Positions 9,071-16,978 of a stretch of DNA of 36,076 nucleotides are shown here, piece after piece. How positions within the stretch are numbered: position 1 is the first letter of the stretch; the number at the start of each line of letters is the position of its first letter. The notes under the pieces were generated by a model that did not search any database, had not been told where the DNA came from, and saw only the letters and a list, made by a program, of their open reading frames with translations. Position numbers and translations under genes: made by a program. This DNA comes from an uncultured Collinsella sp. (lineage in GTDB: Bacteria > Actinomycetota > Coriobacteriia > Coriobacteriales > Coriobacteriaceae), in contig CAKUHP010000017.1 of assembly GCA_934658705.1 (NCBI GenBank), positions 1 through 36,076 on the forward strand. Direction: 5' to 3'.

Positions 9071-9116
9071 CCTGTGTTATTTGCCGGCTCGTGGGTATAA
9101 GAGTCGGCGTTTGGCA

Positions 9117-9122
9117 TATGAT
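9117..9122 (+). promoter_or_regulatory. Candidate -10 element of the CobW-family gene
   Basis: TATGAT at 9117-9122 lies 34 bases before the ATG at 9157. No convincing -35 or metal-regulator (Zur) box can be recognised in the 86-base gap. Confidence 0.4.
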
Positions 9123-9156
9123 TCAACTGTAAGCCATGTCTAACAAAGGAGGGCAC

Positions 9157-10287
9157 ATGCCCAACAAACCCGTGAAGATCATCATGCTTACCGGATACCT
9201 CGGTGCCGGCAAGACCACGCTGCTCAACCACATCCTCGCCAACGACGGCGGCATCCGCGCTGCCGTCATCGTCAACGATATCGGCGAGATCAACGTCGAC
9301 GCCAGCCTTATCGCCGACGGCGGCCTTTCCGAGACCGACGACCTCATCCCGCTCACCAACGGCTGCATCTGCTGCACGCTTTCGGACGACCTCGCCAACC
9401 AGCTGCAGGGCATCGCCGATTCGGGTAACTTCGACTACATCATCATCGAGGCCTCGGGGATCTGCGAGCCTATCCCCATCGCCTACACCATCTCGAGCTT
9501 CTGCGACGAGGCCAAGGTGGGCGGCGAGCCCAAGCTCGCGCTCGACAACATCGTGGCCGTGGTCGACTGCGCCCGCATGTACGACGAGTTCAACGGCGGT
9601 CGCGACCTGCTGGCCGAGGACATCGACGAGGACGACATCGAGAGCCTGCTCATCCAGCAGATCGAGTTTTGCTCCACGCTGATCCTCAACAAGACCGATA
9701 CCGTCACGCCCGAGCAGATCGCCGAGCTCAAGGCTATCGTGCGCAGCCTGCAGAAGGACGCCGTGATCGTCGAGGCTCAAAACGGCGAGGTCCCCATGGA
9801 GGAGCTGCTCGACACCGACCGCTTCGATTTTATGCGCGCCTACAACTCCGCCGCCTGGATCGAGGCCATGGAGCATCCCGAGGAGCACGACGACCCCGAG
9901 GTGCTGGAGTACGACATCGAGACCTTTGTGTACTCGCGCCGCAAGCCGTTTGACCTGCAGAAGTTCACCGACTTTGTTGAGCAGGAGTGGCCTGACGAGG
10001 TCATCCGCGTCAAGGGTCCGCTGTGGCAGACCGGCGATCCGGACATGTGCTACATGTTTGAGCAGGCCGGTCACCAGATGCGCCTGATGGAAAACGGCCT
10101 GTTCGTCGATTCCGCGCCCGAGGGCGAGAAGCAGAAGATCATCGACGAGAACCCCGAGATCATGCAGATTTGGGACGACGAGACGGGCGACCGCATGACG
10201 AGCCTGTGCATCATCGGCCGTCACATGGACAAGGATGCACTCATCGCAGCCCTCGATGCCTGCCTGACCGACTGGCACCGCGCCTAG
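9157..10287 (+). CDS. CobW/COG0523-family GTP-dependent metallochaperone
   Basis: Protein of 376 residues. The Walker A motif GYLGAGKT is at 13-20, the metal-binding GCICC motif typical of COG0523 G3E GTPases is at 69-73, ICEP follows in the switch region, NKTD provides guanine specificity, and a CobW C-terminal domain begins around residue 250 (DIETFVYSRRKPFD). The family inserts or delivers zinc, cobalt or related metals to client proteins. The acidic stretch DEDDIES near 155-160 is a usual variable insert. ATG at 9157 is chosen because AAAGGAGG lies directly before it; the upstream in-frame ATG at 9136 lies on the far side of that site. No neighbouring gene identifies the metal. Confidence 0.9.
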   Translation: MPNKPVKIIMLTGYLGAGKTTLLNHILANDGGIRAAVIVNDIGEINVDASLIADGGLSETDDLIPLTNGCICCTLSDDLANQLQGIADSGNFDYIIIEASGICEPIPIAYTISSFCDEAKVGGEPKLALDNIVAVVDCARMYDEFNGGRDLLAEDIDEDDIESLLIQQIEFCSTLILNKTDTVTPEQIAELKAIVRSLQKDAVIVEAQNGEVPMEELLDTDRFDFMRAYNSAAWIEAMEHPEEHDDPEVLEYDIETFVYSRRKPFDLQKFTDFVEQEWPDEVIRVKGPLWQTGDPDMCYMFEQAGHQMRLMENGLFVDSAPEGEKQKIIDENPEIMQIWDDETGDRMTSLCIIGRHMDKDALIAALDACLTDWHRA

Positions 10288-10328
10288 GTTTTATCGCGGC
10301 GGACCCTTCCGCCCGTTATGCAACCGCC

Positions 10329-10369
10329 AAACCACCACGAAGGTGCCTGTCCCCTTCGTGGTGGTTTTT
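10329..10369 (+). terminator. Strong intrinsic terminator with GGGAC-type loop after the CobW gene
   Basis: Perfect 15-bp arms (10329-10343 and 10353-10367) enclose the loop TGCCTGTCC and are followed by a T run. Read on the minus strand, the centre is GGGGACAGGCACC, linking it to the GGGAC-core repeat family discussed in the findings. Confidence 0.85.
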
Positions 10370-10390
10370 CGTTCTGAGCCAAGGAGATTC

Positions 10391-10990
10391 ATGTTCAATA
10401 TCGTGCTGTATGCGCCCGAGATTCCGGCCAACACGGGCAACATCGGCCGCACCTGCGTGGTTACCGGCGCCCGCCTGCATCTGGTGGAGCCGCTGGGCTT
10501 TTCGCTCGACGACAAGACGGTGCGTCGCGCCGGCCTGGGCTACTGGCAAAACTTGGACGTGACGACGTATGCCGGCTGGGAGGACTTCCTTGCCCGCAAC
10601 GGGCTCTCCCCCGCCGACGAGCGCCTGCACCTGCTAACCAAAAAGGCGCGCCGCACCTATGCGCAGAGCGCCTATCGCGACGGCGACTACTTGGTCTTTG
10701 GCAGCGAGAGCTCGGGCATTCCCGAGGAGCTGCTTGCCGCGGCACCCGAGCGCTGCGAGCGCATCCCCATGCTGCGTGATTGCGACTCACTCGATAACGC
10801 CGACACCTGGGAGGCCCATGAGGAATCGCTCGGGCATACCGAGGACAGCCACGAGGCCATCCTGCAACAGGACATCTGCGGCAACTTCATCAATCCCGAC
10901 GACTACCGCATCAGCGCGCTCAATCTCTCCAACAGCGCCGCTATCGTCCTCTACGAAGCCCTACGCCAGACAGACTTTGCCGGGATGTGA
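10391..10990 (+). CDS. trmL: tRNA (cytidine/uridine-34 2'-O)-methyltransferase TrmL
   Basis: SPOUT-class methyltransferase of 199 residues. It begins with NIVLYAPEIPANTGNIGRTC, the family N-terminus, followed by LHLVEPLGFSLDD, FGSESSGIPEELL (the knot GxExxGxP motif) and, at the end, LNLSNSAAIVLYEAL, which forms the trefoil-knot cofactor site. TrmL methylates the wobble-base ribose of certain tRNALeu species. It is longer than the usual 150-160 residues because about 40 residues (roughly 135-175, rich in acidic residues) separate the RIPM strand from the LNLSN motif. AAGGAG lies before ATG 10391; an upstream in-frame ATG at 10343 falls in the terminator. The last codon and stop lie inside the palindrome at 10985-11015. 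Confidence 0.9.
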   Translation: MFNIVLYAPEIPANTGNIGRTCVVTGARLHLVEPLGFSLDDKTVRRAGLGYWQNLDVTTYAGWEDFLARNGLSPADERLHLLTKKARRTYAQSAYRDGDYLVFGSESSGIPEELLAAAPERCERIPMLRDCDSLDNADTWEAHEESLGHTEDSHEAILQQDICGNFINPDDYRISALNLSNSAAIVLYEALRQTDFAGM

Positions 10991-11015
10991 CAAAGGGACA
11001 GTCCCTTTGTCACAT
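10985..11015. repeat. 31-bp perfect palindrome with GGGACAGTCCC centre (copy 1)
   Basis: Fifteen-base arms ATGTGACAAAGGGAC and its complement flank a central A. The element contains the final ATG codon and TGA stop of trmL and ends 5 bases before the stop of the convergent UvrA-like gene. It is identical to the palindrome at 14709-14739 except that the central base is complemented. It probably also acts as a bidirectional terminator, though it lacks a T tract. Confidence 0.9.
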
Positions 11016-11019
11016 TCGC

Positions 11020-13509
11020 TTATAGGTAGCGGCCGGTGATGCTCTTGGAGCAAGCCGCGATGTCGTCCGGTGTGCCGGCACAGACGATTTGTCCGCCGGC
11101 ATCGCCACCGCCCGGTCCCATGTCGATCACGTAGTCGGCGTTACGGATGAGATCAAGGTCATGCTCGATCACGATAACCGTGGCGCCCTTGGCAACGAGG
11201 CCGTCGAACACTCCCAGCAGAACCTGCACATCGAGCGGATGCAGGCCGATTGTAGGCTCGTCGAACACGAATACGGCATCGTCCTGCACACGGCCCATCT
11301 CGCTCGCGAGTTTAAGGCGCTGCGCCTCACCACCCGAGAGCGCCGGTGTGGGCTCGCCGAGCGTGAGGTAGCCTAGGCCCAAGTCGTGCAAGGTCTGTAG
11401 GCGTGTCTGAACCTTCTTGAGCCCCACCGTGGCGTCGAGTGCCTCGTCCACGCTCATATCCATAAGCTGCGGCAATGTAAGCAGACTCCCGTCCTTGCCC
11501 TCGCGATGGATATGCGAGGCGGCCTCGGCGTAGCGCGAGCCGCGGCATGCCGGGCAGACGATCTCGACATCGGGTAGAAACTGCACGTCAAGCGATATGG
11601 AGCCGGTACCATCACACGTGGGACAGCGCAGGGCACCGGTGTTGTAGCTAAAGGCGCCCGCCTTGTAACCGGCAGCCTTGGCCTCGGGCGTACGGGCGAA
11701 GGCTCGACGCAGCTCGTCGTGGATATCGGCATAGGTCGCCACCGTCGAGCGTACGTTGGCACCGATGGGCGTGGCGTCGATGAGGTTGGCGCGGGCGATA
11801 CCCTCGGCATCGACCCAGCGTACGTGGCCGGGCAGGCGCTCGCCGGCCGCCTGTGCCTTAAGCGCGGGAATGAGCGTCTCGAGCACGAGCGTCGTCTTAC
11901 CCGAGCCAGAAACACCTGTCACCGCGACGAGACGGCCGCGCGGGATATCGACTTCGAGCGGCTTAACGGTGTGAATGGCCTCGGTCGCCATGCGGATATG
12001 GCCCTGGTCAAACATTTCGTCGTCGGCCACCTGCGGACGTAAGCGCTTGGGGTTCGAGCGGAGGAACGGCGCGATTCGGCTGCTCTGCGATTGCTCGACC
12101 TCATCCACCGTACCGGCAGCAATAACGTTGCCGCCGCCCGCTCCGGCAACGGGCCCCATCTCGACCAGATAGTCGGCTTCTGCCAGCACGCGTGTATCGT
12201 GGTCGACAACCACCACGGTGTTTCCGTCGGCAACCAGGTCACACATCACACCCACCAGACCGTCAACGTTGGCCGGATGCAAACCGATTGAGGGCTCATC
12301 CAACACATAGAGCACGCCCGTCGAGCGATTGCGCACCACGCGGGCGAGCTGCACACGCTGGCGCTCGCCCGTGGAGAGCGTGGCACCGGCGCGATCGAGT
12401 GCGAGGTAGTCGAGCCCCAGGTCGACCAGACGACGAGCCGTACTCAAGAACGAATCGCAAATGTCCGACGCCATGAGCCGCATCTCGCCCGGCAACGATG
12501 CGGGCACGCCGCGCACCCACTCGATCGCCTCGCCCAGCGTCATAGCTGCAGCCTGTGCCAAATTGATACCGCGCACCTGCGGCTGACGCGCCGCCTCGGA
12601 AAGCCGCGTGCCGCCGCAATCGCGGCACGGCCCCTCGCGCAAAAAGCGCGCAACACGTTTGAGACCCTTGTCGTCCTTGACCTTGGCAAGCGCATTCTCG
12701 ACGGTATAGACGGCGTTGTAATAGGTAAAGTCGAGCGGCGTGGCGCCCTCACCGTTTTTGGGCACGTAGAGGATGTGCTTTTTAACCGCCGGGCCATGGA
12801 ACACGATATCGCGCTCATGCGCTGTGAGCTGGTTAAACGGTACGTCAGTGCGCACGCCCATCTCACCGGCAACCTGCTTCATCAGGTCCCACATGAGCGT
12901 GCCCCAGGGAAGCACGGCGCCCTCGTTGATGGTCTTTGACTCATCGGGCACCAGGCTCGCTTCGTCCACCTCGCGCATAACGCCGGTGCCGCCGCAGGTC
13001 GGACACGCACCGCCGCTGTTAAAGGCAAGATCCTCGGCGCTCGGCGCGTAGAACTCGCGGCCGCATGACGAACACATAAGCGACAGGCCCGCCGCTACAT
13101 TGAGGCTCGGCTCTACGCGCGTTCCGCAGTGCGGACACACGTGATGGGCGCAACGGCTAAAGAGCAGGCGCAAGCTGTTGTTGAGCTCAGTCATGGTGCC
13201 AAAGGTCGAGCGCACTCCCGGAACGCTCGGGCGCTGATGCAAAGCGAGCGCCGCCGGCACGTGCAGCACCTCGTCCACCTGGGCATGTTCAGCCTGCGTT
13301 AAACGACGGCGAGTATAGGTGCTGAGTGCCTCCAGGTAACGGCGCGAGCCCTCGGCATAAAGAACGCCCAGCGCCAGCGAGCTCTTGCCCGAGCCCGATA
13401 CACCGGCAATACCCACGAGCTTTCCCAGCGGAATATCGATATCGATGTCTTTGAGGTTGTGGACACGTGCGCCACGTACCTCGATAGCGTCTGGTTGTTG
13501 TGACGTCAT
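11020..13509 (-). CDS. UvrA-like ABC-ATPase (UvrA2/class II type excinuclease subunit A)
   Basis: Protein of 829 residues with two ABC ATPase modules. Walker A motifs are GVSGSGKSS (36-44) and GVSGSGKTT, signature motifs LSTGERQR and LSGGEAQR, and Walker B/D-loop segments LDEPSIGLHP and FDEPTIGLHP. CxxC zinc modules (CPHCGTR/CSSCGRE, CPTCGGTG, CPTCDGTG/CPACRGS) are present. It is shorter than housekeeping UvrA (about 940 residues), as expected for the class II paralogues linked to DNA damage or DNA-intercalating drug tolerance rather than core repair. It starts 12 bases after the AAA ATPase stop, so both are probably one transcript. The ribosome site overlaps a run of eight G (minus strand). 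Confidence 0.9.
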   Translation of the reverse strand: MTSQQPDAIEVRGARVHNLKDIDIDIPLGKLVGIAGVSGSGKSSLALGVLYAEGSRRYLEALSTYTRRRLTQAEHAQVDEVLHVPAALALHQRPSVPGVRSTFGTMTELNNSLRLLFSRCAHHVCPHCGTRVEPSLNVAAGLSLMCSSCGREFYAPSAEDLAFNSGGACPTCGGTGVMREVDEASLVPDESKTINEGAVLPWGTLMWDLMKQVAGEMGVRTDVPFNQLTAHERDIVFHGPAVKKHILYVPKNGEGATPLDFTYYNAVYTVENALAKVKDDKGLKRVARFLREGPCRDCGGTRLSEAARQPQVRGINLAQAAAMTLGEAIEWVRGVPASLPGEMRLMASDICDSFLSTARRLVDLGLDYLALDRAGATLSTGERQRVQLARVVRNRSTGVLYVLDEPSIGLHPANVDGLVGVMCDLVADGNTVVVVDHDTRVLAEADYLVEMGPVAGAGGGNVIAAGTVDEVEQSQSSRIAPFLRSNPKRLRPQVADDEMFDQGHIRMATEAIHTVKPLEVDIPRGRLVAVTGVSGSGKTTLVLETLIPALKAQAAGERLPGHVRWVDAEGIARANLIDATPIGANVRSTVATYADIHDELRRAFARTPEAKAAGYKAGAFSYNTGALRCPTCDGTGSISLDVQFLPDVEIVCPACRGSRYAEAASHIHREGKDGSLLTLPQLMDMSVDEALDATVGLKKVQTRLQTLHDLGLGYLTLGEPTPALSGGEAQRLKLASEMGRVQDDAVFVFDEPTIGLHPLDVQVLLGVFDGLVAKGATVIVIEHDLDLIRNADYVIDMGPGGGDAGGQIVCAGTPDDIAACSKSITGRYL

Positions 13510-13514
13510 CTTTA

Positions 13515-13522
13515 CCCCCCCC
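13515..13522. repeat. Eight-base C/G homopolymer at AAA-ATPase/UvrA-like junction
   Basis: On the coding (minus) strand this is GGGGGGGG. It includes the last base of the AAA gene's TAG stop and forms the Shine-Dalgarno region of the UvrA-like gene. Slippage in the tract would change the ribosome-site spacing without changing any coding sequence. Confidence 0.8.
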
Positions 13523-14640
13523 TACTCGTGCCATAGAACGCGATCGCGAATGTACTCGCCCAGCATGGGCACGGTAAAGCGGACGAGGCCGTAACCAGCT
13601 GCTTCGACAACACGCTCGCGAATTAGGCTTGCGCGGTACTTGCTCGCCCAACTCTGGGTGCGGTCGCAGCGTTCGATGATGTCTGCCATGCGCGTCGGCC
13701 TACCCTCGTCAACCGCCATCGCCTCGATAAACAGGCGCTGCGGGCTGCGCAGCCCGTAATACAGCGGCGCGTCGACCGCTTCATAGAACTCGGAAATGGC
13801 GTCTGCGTAACCGGCCTCGACGTCGTGTTCTTCAATGGCCTGTGAGCCACGCCGGGCAGCAGATCGCCACATGTAATATCCCACGAGCTGAACCATATAG
13901 GGATGGCCCATACTCTTGCGCGCTGCAAGGTCCGCCGTCTCCGCGTCAACATTAAGACCAGCGTCCTCAACCGTCTGAATAAACGCATCGCGTACCTTGG
14001 GCAAAGAGATCGCCCCCAGCGTGCGCTGCTGAGCACGGCGTAAAAACGTCACGCTCGGTTCCTCGAGCAGATCGTCCACCATGCTGGGCAGGCCGGCAAA
14101 CACCAAGGCAAGACCGCGTTGCTCGCTATCGGGCAAGCCCGTGGCATCTTGGTCTCCCAGCACCTGCTGGTAGAGAACGGCCAAGGCGGCCAACTCCTCG
14201 ATAGATGCCGACTGCGCCTCGTCGATGGCAAACAGAATGCCTTTTCCCGGCCCAAGCTTTTTCAGACGCTCGTTGACCAACCCGCGCAGCGTTTCGCCCT
14301 TTGCACGCGCCGCCTCGACCGACATCCGGCCAAACGACGAGCCGAATTCCATAGATGCCACAACCGGCTTGTTCGAGCGAAGCGCATCGGTCAGGCGGTC
14401 GCATAAGCCAAGCGACGCCGAATCGGAAATGACCGCCCAACCGCGCTCTGCCGCCAGACGCTGCAGCTCCCGTAAGAGAACCGTTTTGCCACAGCCGCGG
14501 TTTCCCGTGACGAGCATGAGCCTGCCCGGCGCCCCTGCGCCGTTGTCGAGACCTTCTTCAAAATCCTCAATGACCGACTCGCGACCAATCAACACCGGAG
14601 GCCGCTTGCCCGCCGTGGGCTTAAAGGGATTTGGATTCAT
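13522..14640 (-). CDS. AAA/Orc1-like ATP-binding protein with C-terminal winged-helix region
   Basis: Protein of 372 residues. The start NPFKPTAGKRPPVLIGRE is typical of a large actinobacterial group of archaeal-ATPase-like proteins. Walker A GNRGCGKT is at 46-53, Walker B ILFAIDE at 135-141, and LVFAGLP provides a likely sensor-1 strand. The last 100 residues (from about LRSPQRLFIEAMA) look like a winged helix. Relatives resemble Orc1/Cdc6 and STAND-type ATPases; cellular roles are poorly known. A GGAGG site precedes the ATG and three 10-bp direct repeats lie just upstream. It is the first gene of a two-gene unit with the UvrA-like protein, which suggests a coupled role; that is inference. 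Confidence 0.85.
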   Translation of the reverse strand: MNPNPFKPTAGKRPPVLIGRESVIEDFEEGLDNGAGAPGRLMLVTGNRGCGKTVLLRELQRLAAERGWAVISDSASLGLCDRLTDALRSNKPVVASMEFGSSFGRMSVEAARAKGETLRGLVNERLKKLGPGKGILFAIDEAQSASIEELAALAVLYQQVLGDQDATGLPDSEQRGLALVFAGLPSMVDDLLEEPSVTFLRRAQQRTLGAISLPKVRDAFIQTVEDAGLNVDAETADLAARKSMGHPYMVQLVGYYMWRSAARRGSQAIEEHDVEAGYADAISEFYEAVDAPLYYGLRSPQRLFIEAMAVDEGRPTRMADIIERCDRTQSWASKYRASLIRERVVEAAGYGLVRFTVPMLGEYIRDRVLWHE

Positions 14641-14673
14641 GTCGGCCTCCTCGGATCGGCAAACGCTCTCTAC

Positions 14674-14706
14674 AGTTATACCAACTTATACCGAGTTATA
14701 CCAACT
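14674..14706 (-). promoter_or_regulatory. Three 10-bp direct repeats (TTATACC decamers) in AAA-ATPase promoter
   Basis: On the plus strand the decamers are AGTTATACCA, ACTTATACCG and AGTTATACCA, head to tail at 14674, 14684 and 14694, followed by ACT. On the coding strand each contains GGTATAA(C/G)T, so -10-like TATAAC hexamers are embedded in the repeats about 35-55 bases before the start at 14640. A 10-base period places the sites on one face of the helix, as expected for cooperative binding or autoregulation. Confidence 0.75.
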
Positions 14707-14708
14707 GA

Positions 14709-14739
14709 ATGTGACAAAGGGACTGTCCCTTTGTCACAT
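14709..14739. repeat. 31-bp perfect palindrome with GGGACTGTCCC centre (copy 2)
   Basis: Same 15-base arms as the copy at 10985-11015, with central T instead of A. It contains the final ATG codon and TGA stop of the minus-strand GTPase gene and lies 68 bases upstream of the AAA-ATPase start. Together the two copies bracket the UvrA-like/AAA pair. Confidence 0.9.
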
Positions 14740-16737
14740 GCGTCCGAAGAATTCGGCATCGGCTGCTCGCCAAGGGCGGAAGGTGGCTGGATCGATGCGG
14801 ACGTGCGCGGCGGCGGGGACGTCGTACCACTTGACGGTGTAGCCGGCGCCGTGAGAGCAGAAGACCGAGTCGGGTGTGTTGGGCAGATCGGCTTCGGGCT
14901 CATAGGCAGCGGCCTCGATCACGCGCTCAACATCATGGCAGGGCGCATAGCCGGCGAACTCCAGGTACAGATGCCCGTGGCCGCTCGTGTAGGCTGCGAC
15001 CTCCAGCGCGTAATCCTTCACTTCGGATGCCGGCACGCGGCCTACGAGCTTGACACGATCACCCAACATTGCCGGCGGCTCGTACTCGGCACTCATACGC
15101 GTAGCATCCGAAAGTGCACGGCCCACACACTCCCCCGGCACCTCGAGCTCAAAGCGATACCACGGCTCCAGCAGTACCGCAGCGCCCGCCTCACGCGCCT
15201 GCATGAGTCCCTGTCGAATCGCACGGTATGCTGCTTGGCGAAAGTCGCCGCCCTCGGTGTGCTTGGCATGCGCACGGCCGCCTGTGAGCGTAATGCGTAT
15301 ATCGGTGATGGGCGAACCGGTCAGCACGCCCAGGTGGTCGCGTTCCATGGCATTGGTGAGCGCCAGACGCTGCCAGTTCAGGTCGAGCTCGTCGGTCGAG
15401 GTCACGGTGCCAAACTGCACGCCCGAGCCCGCCGGCAGCGGCTCTAAGCGCAGGTGCACCTCGGCATAGTGACGCAGCGGTTCAAAGTGGCCCACGCCCT
15501 CGACCGGCTGCGAGATGGTCTCTTTATAGAGGATGCCGCCGGGCTCAAACTCAACCGTAAGGCCAAAGCGATCGGCCAGTACGCGCTGCACGACCTCGAG
15601 CTGCACGGCACCCATCAACTGCAGATGAATCTGCTCAAGATGCGTATTCCAGCTTACGCCGAGCATAGGGTCCTCGTCGGCAAGCTCGGTCAGTGCCTGG
15701 AACACCGTATGGACATCGTGCTCGCCCGGCAGCACCGTATAGGTGAGAACCGGAGCGATGATTGGCTGTTCGCCCATGGGCTCTGCGCCCAGGGCATCAC
15801 CTGGACGAACGTGCGCGAGGCCCGTCACGGCGCAGATACCACCGGCGGCTACTTCTTGGGCAAGCTCGTATTTCTCACCGTTATAGATGCGCACCTGGTC
15901 GATCTTCTGCTCCCACACCTCGACACCGGAGCGTCCCTCAATCACCTGCTTTGCGCGCAGCACGCCGCCCGTCACCTTGACCCAGGCAAGACGCTCGCCA
16001 CGGTCTCCACGACTCACGCGATAGACGCGTGCGGCGAACTCCTGGGGCCATGCCCGCTCGCTCATCAGGGCGCACATGCCGTCGAGCAGCTTCGCCACGC
16101 CTTGGTCCTTGAGCGCCGAGCCGGCAAAGCAGGGGAACAACCTGCGCTCGGCCACCATGCGCGAAAGCGTGGCAACCGAAAGCTCCCCCGACTCAAGAAA
16201 CTCGTCAAGCGCCACCTCGTCCAGTGCCGCAGCATCCTCTTGCACGGCACCGCCTGCCAGCAAATCTTCGGCATCCAAGCAACCTTCGGAAAGACGCTGC
16301 CCGAGCTGCGCCATCAGCGCATCTCGACCAGGGTTCTCAAGATCAATCTTGTTGATAAAGATGAACGTCGGAATGTCGTAGCGGGCAAGCAGCCGCCACA
16401 AGGTTTCGGTATGACCCTGCACGCCATCGTTGGCGCCCACCACCAGAATCGCGTAGTCAAGCGCGCGCAACGTGCGCTCGGCCTCGGCAGAAAAATCGAC
16501 ATGGCCGGGGGCGTCCACGAGCATAACGTGGGTGTCGCCGTGGTCGAGCACGGCCTGTGACGAGAAGATTGTGATGCCGCGCTCGCGCTCTATCTCATTC
16601 GTGTCCAGATGCGAGTCGCCATCGTCCACGCGCCCGCGCTTGCGAATGCGACCCGCATGAAACAGCATGGCCTCGGCCAGCGTGGTCTTACCGGCATCGA
16701 CGTGCGCCAGAATTCCTATGACCGCTTGCTTTGACAT
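14734..16737 (-). CDS. TetM/EF-G-like translation factor GTPase
   Basis: Protein of 667 residues. GTPase motifs are G1 AHVDAGKTT (near the N-terminus), RGITI (G2), DAPGHVDF (G3), and NKID (G4). EF-G domain II, III/V-like segments follow, and the C-terminal part (NTPDSVFCSHGAG) matches the Tet(M)-related family often called translation factor GTPase. Length is close to Tet(M) (639). Such proteins bind the ribosomal A-site region; Tet proteins dislodge tetracycline. This one looks like a chromosomal relative and resistance cannot be claimed. ATG 16737 is chosen because GGGGGA precedes it; the ORF remains open upstream to 16803. The stop codon is part of the palindrome at 14709-14739. Confidence 0.87.
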   Translation of the reverse strand: MSKQAVIGILAHVDAGKTTLAEAMLFHAGRIRKRGRVDDGDSHLDTNEIERERGITIFSSQAVLDHGDTHVMLVDAPGHVDFSAEAERTLRALDYAILVVGANDGVQGHTETLWRLLARYDIPTFIFINKIDLENPGRDALMAQLGQRLSEGCLDAEDLLAGGAVQEDAAALDEVALDEFLESGELSVATLSRMVAERRLFPCFAGSALKDQGVAKLLDGMCALMSERAWPQEFAARVYRVSRGDRGERLAWVKVTGGVLRAKQVIEGRSGVEVWEQKIDQVRIYNGEKYELAQEVAAGGICAVTGLAHVRPGDALGAEPMGEQPIIAPVLTYTVLPGEHDVHTVFQALTELADEDPMLGVSWNTHLEQIHLQLMGAVQLEVVQRVLADRFGLTVEFEPGGILYKETISQPVEGVGHFEPLRHYAEVHLRLEPLPAGSGVQFGTVTSTDELDLNWQRLALTNAMERDHLGVLTGSPITDIRITLTGGRAHAKHTEGGDFRQAAYRAIRQGLMQAREAGAAVLLEPWYRFELEVPGECVGRALSDATRMSAEYEPPAMLGDRVKLVGRVPASEVKDYALEVAAYTSGHGHLYLEFAGYAPCHDVERVIEAAAYEPEADLPNTPDSVFCSHGAGYTVKWYDVPAAAHVRIDPATFRPWRAADAEFFGRM

Positions 16738-16795
16738 GATTTCCCCCGTTGATAGCCCGCCGACCCCGCAGGGTACGCTTTTGTCACACACCGGA

Positions 16796-16804
16796 TGATA
16801 CAAT
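16796..16804 (+). promoter_or_regulatory. Candidate extended -10 upstream of mscL
   Basis: TGATACAAT matches an extended -10 (TGn-TACAAT). It lies 174 bases upstream of the mscL ATG, implying a long leader if used. The stretch 16805-16978 is GC-rich with no gene or recognised riboswitch that I can support. Confidence 0.35.
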
Positions 16805-16978
16805 TTACGAGCCGGCGGGCGAAGCGGGCCCTATCCCCCGACCAAGCTCATCGCCCTGCGTTGCCGCGCGGCGATTTTCGTAGGTTCGCGCCTTGCGAAA
16901 GCCGGCACCTCCCCTTTTGTTTGCCCGGGCTCATCTGGGGCGGTGGCAACGCGAGCCCCACAACAGCGAGGAGCCACC

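Noticed and set aside
15454..16560. Long plus-strand reading frame opposite the TetM-like GTPase
   Set aside because: The composition (many His, Arg, Leu) is that of a mirror frame; the minus frame has all GTPase motifs.
14734..16737. Calling the GTPase a tetracycline resistance gene
   Set aside because: Family resemblance alone does not show ribosome protection, and the context lacks the usual conjugative element.
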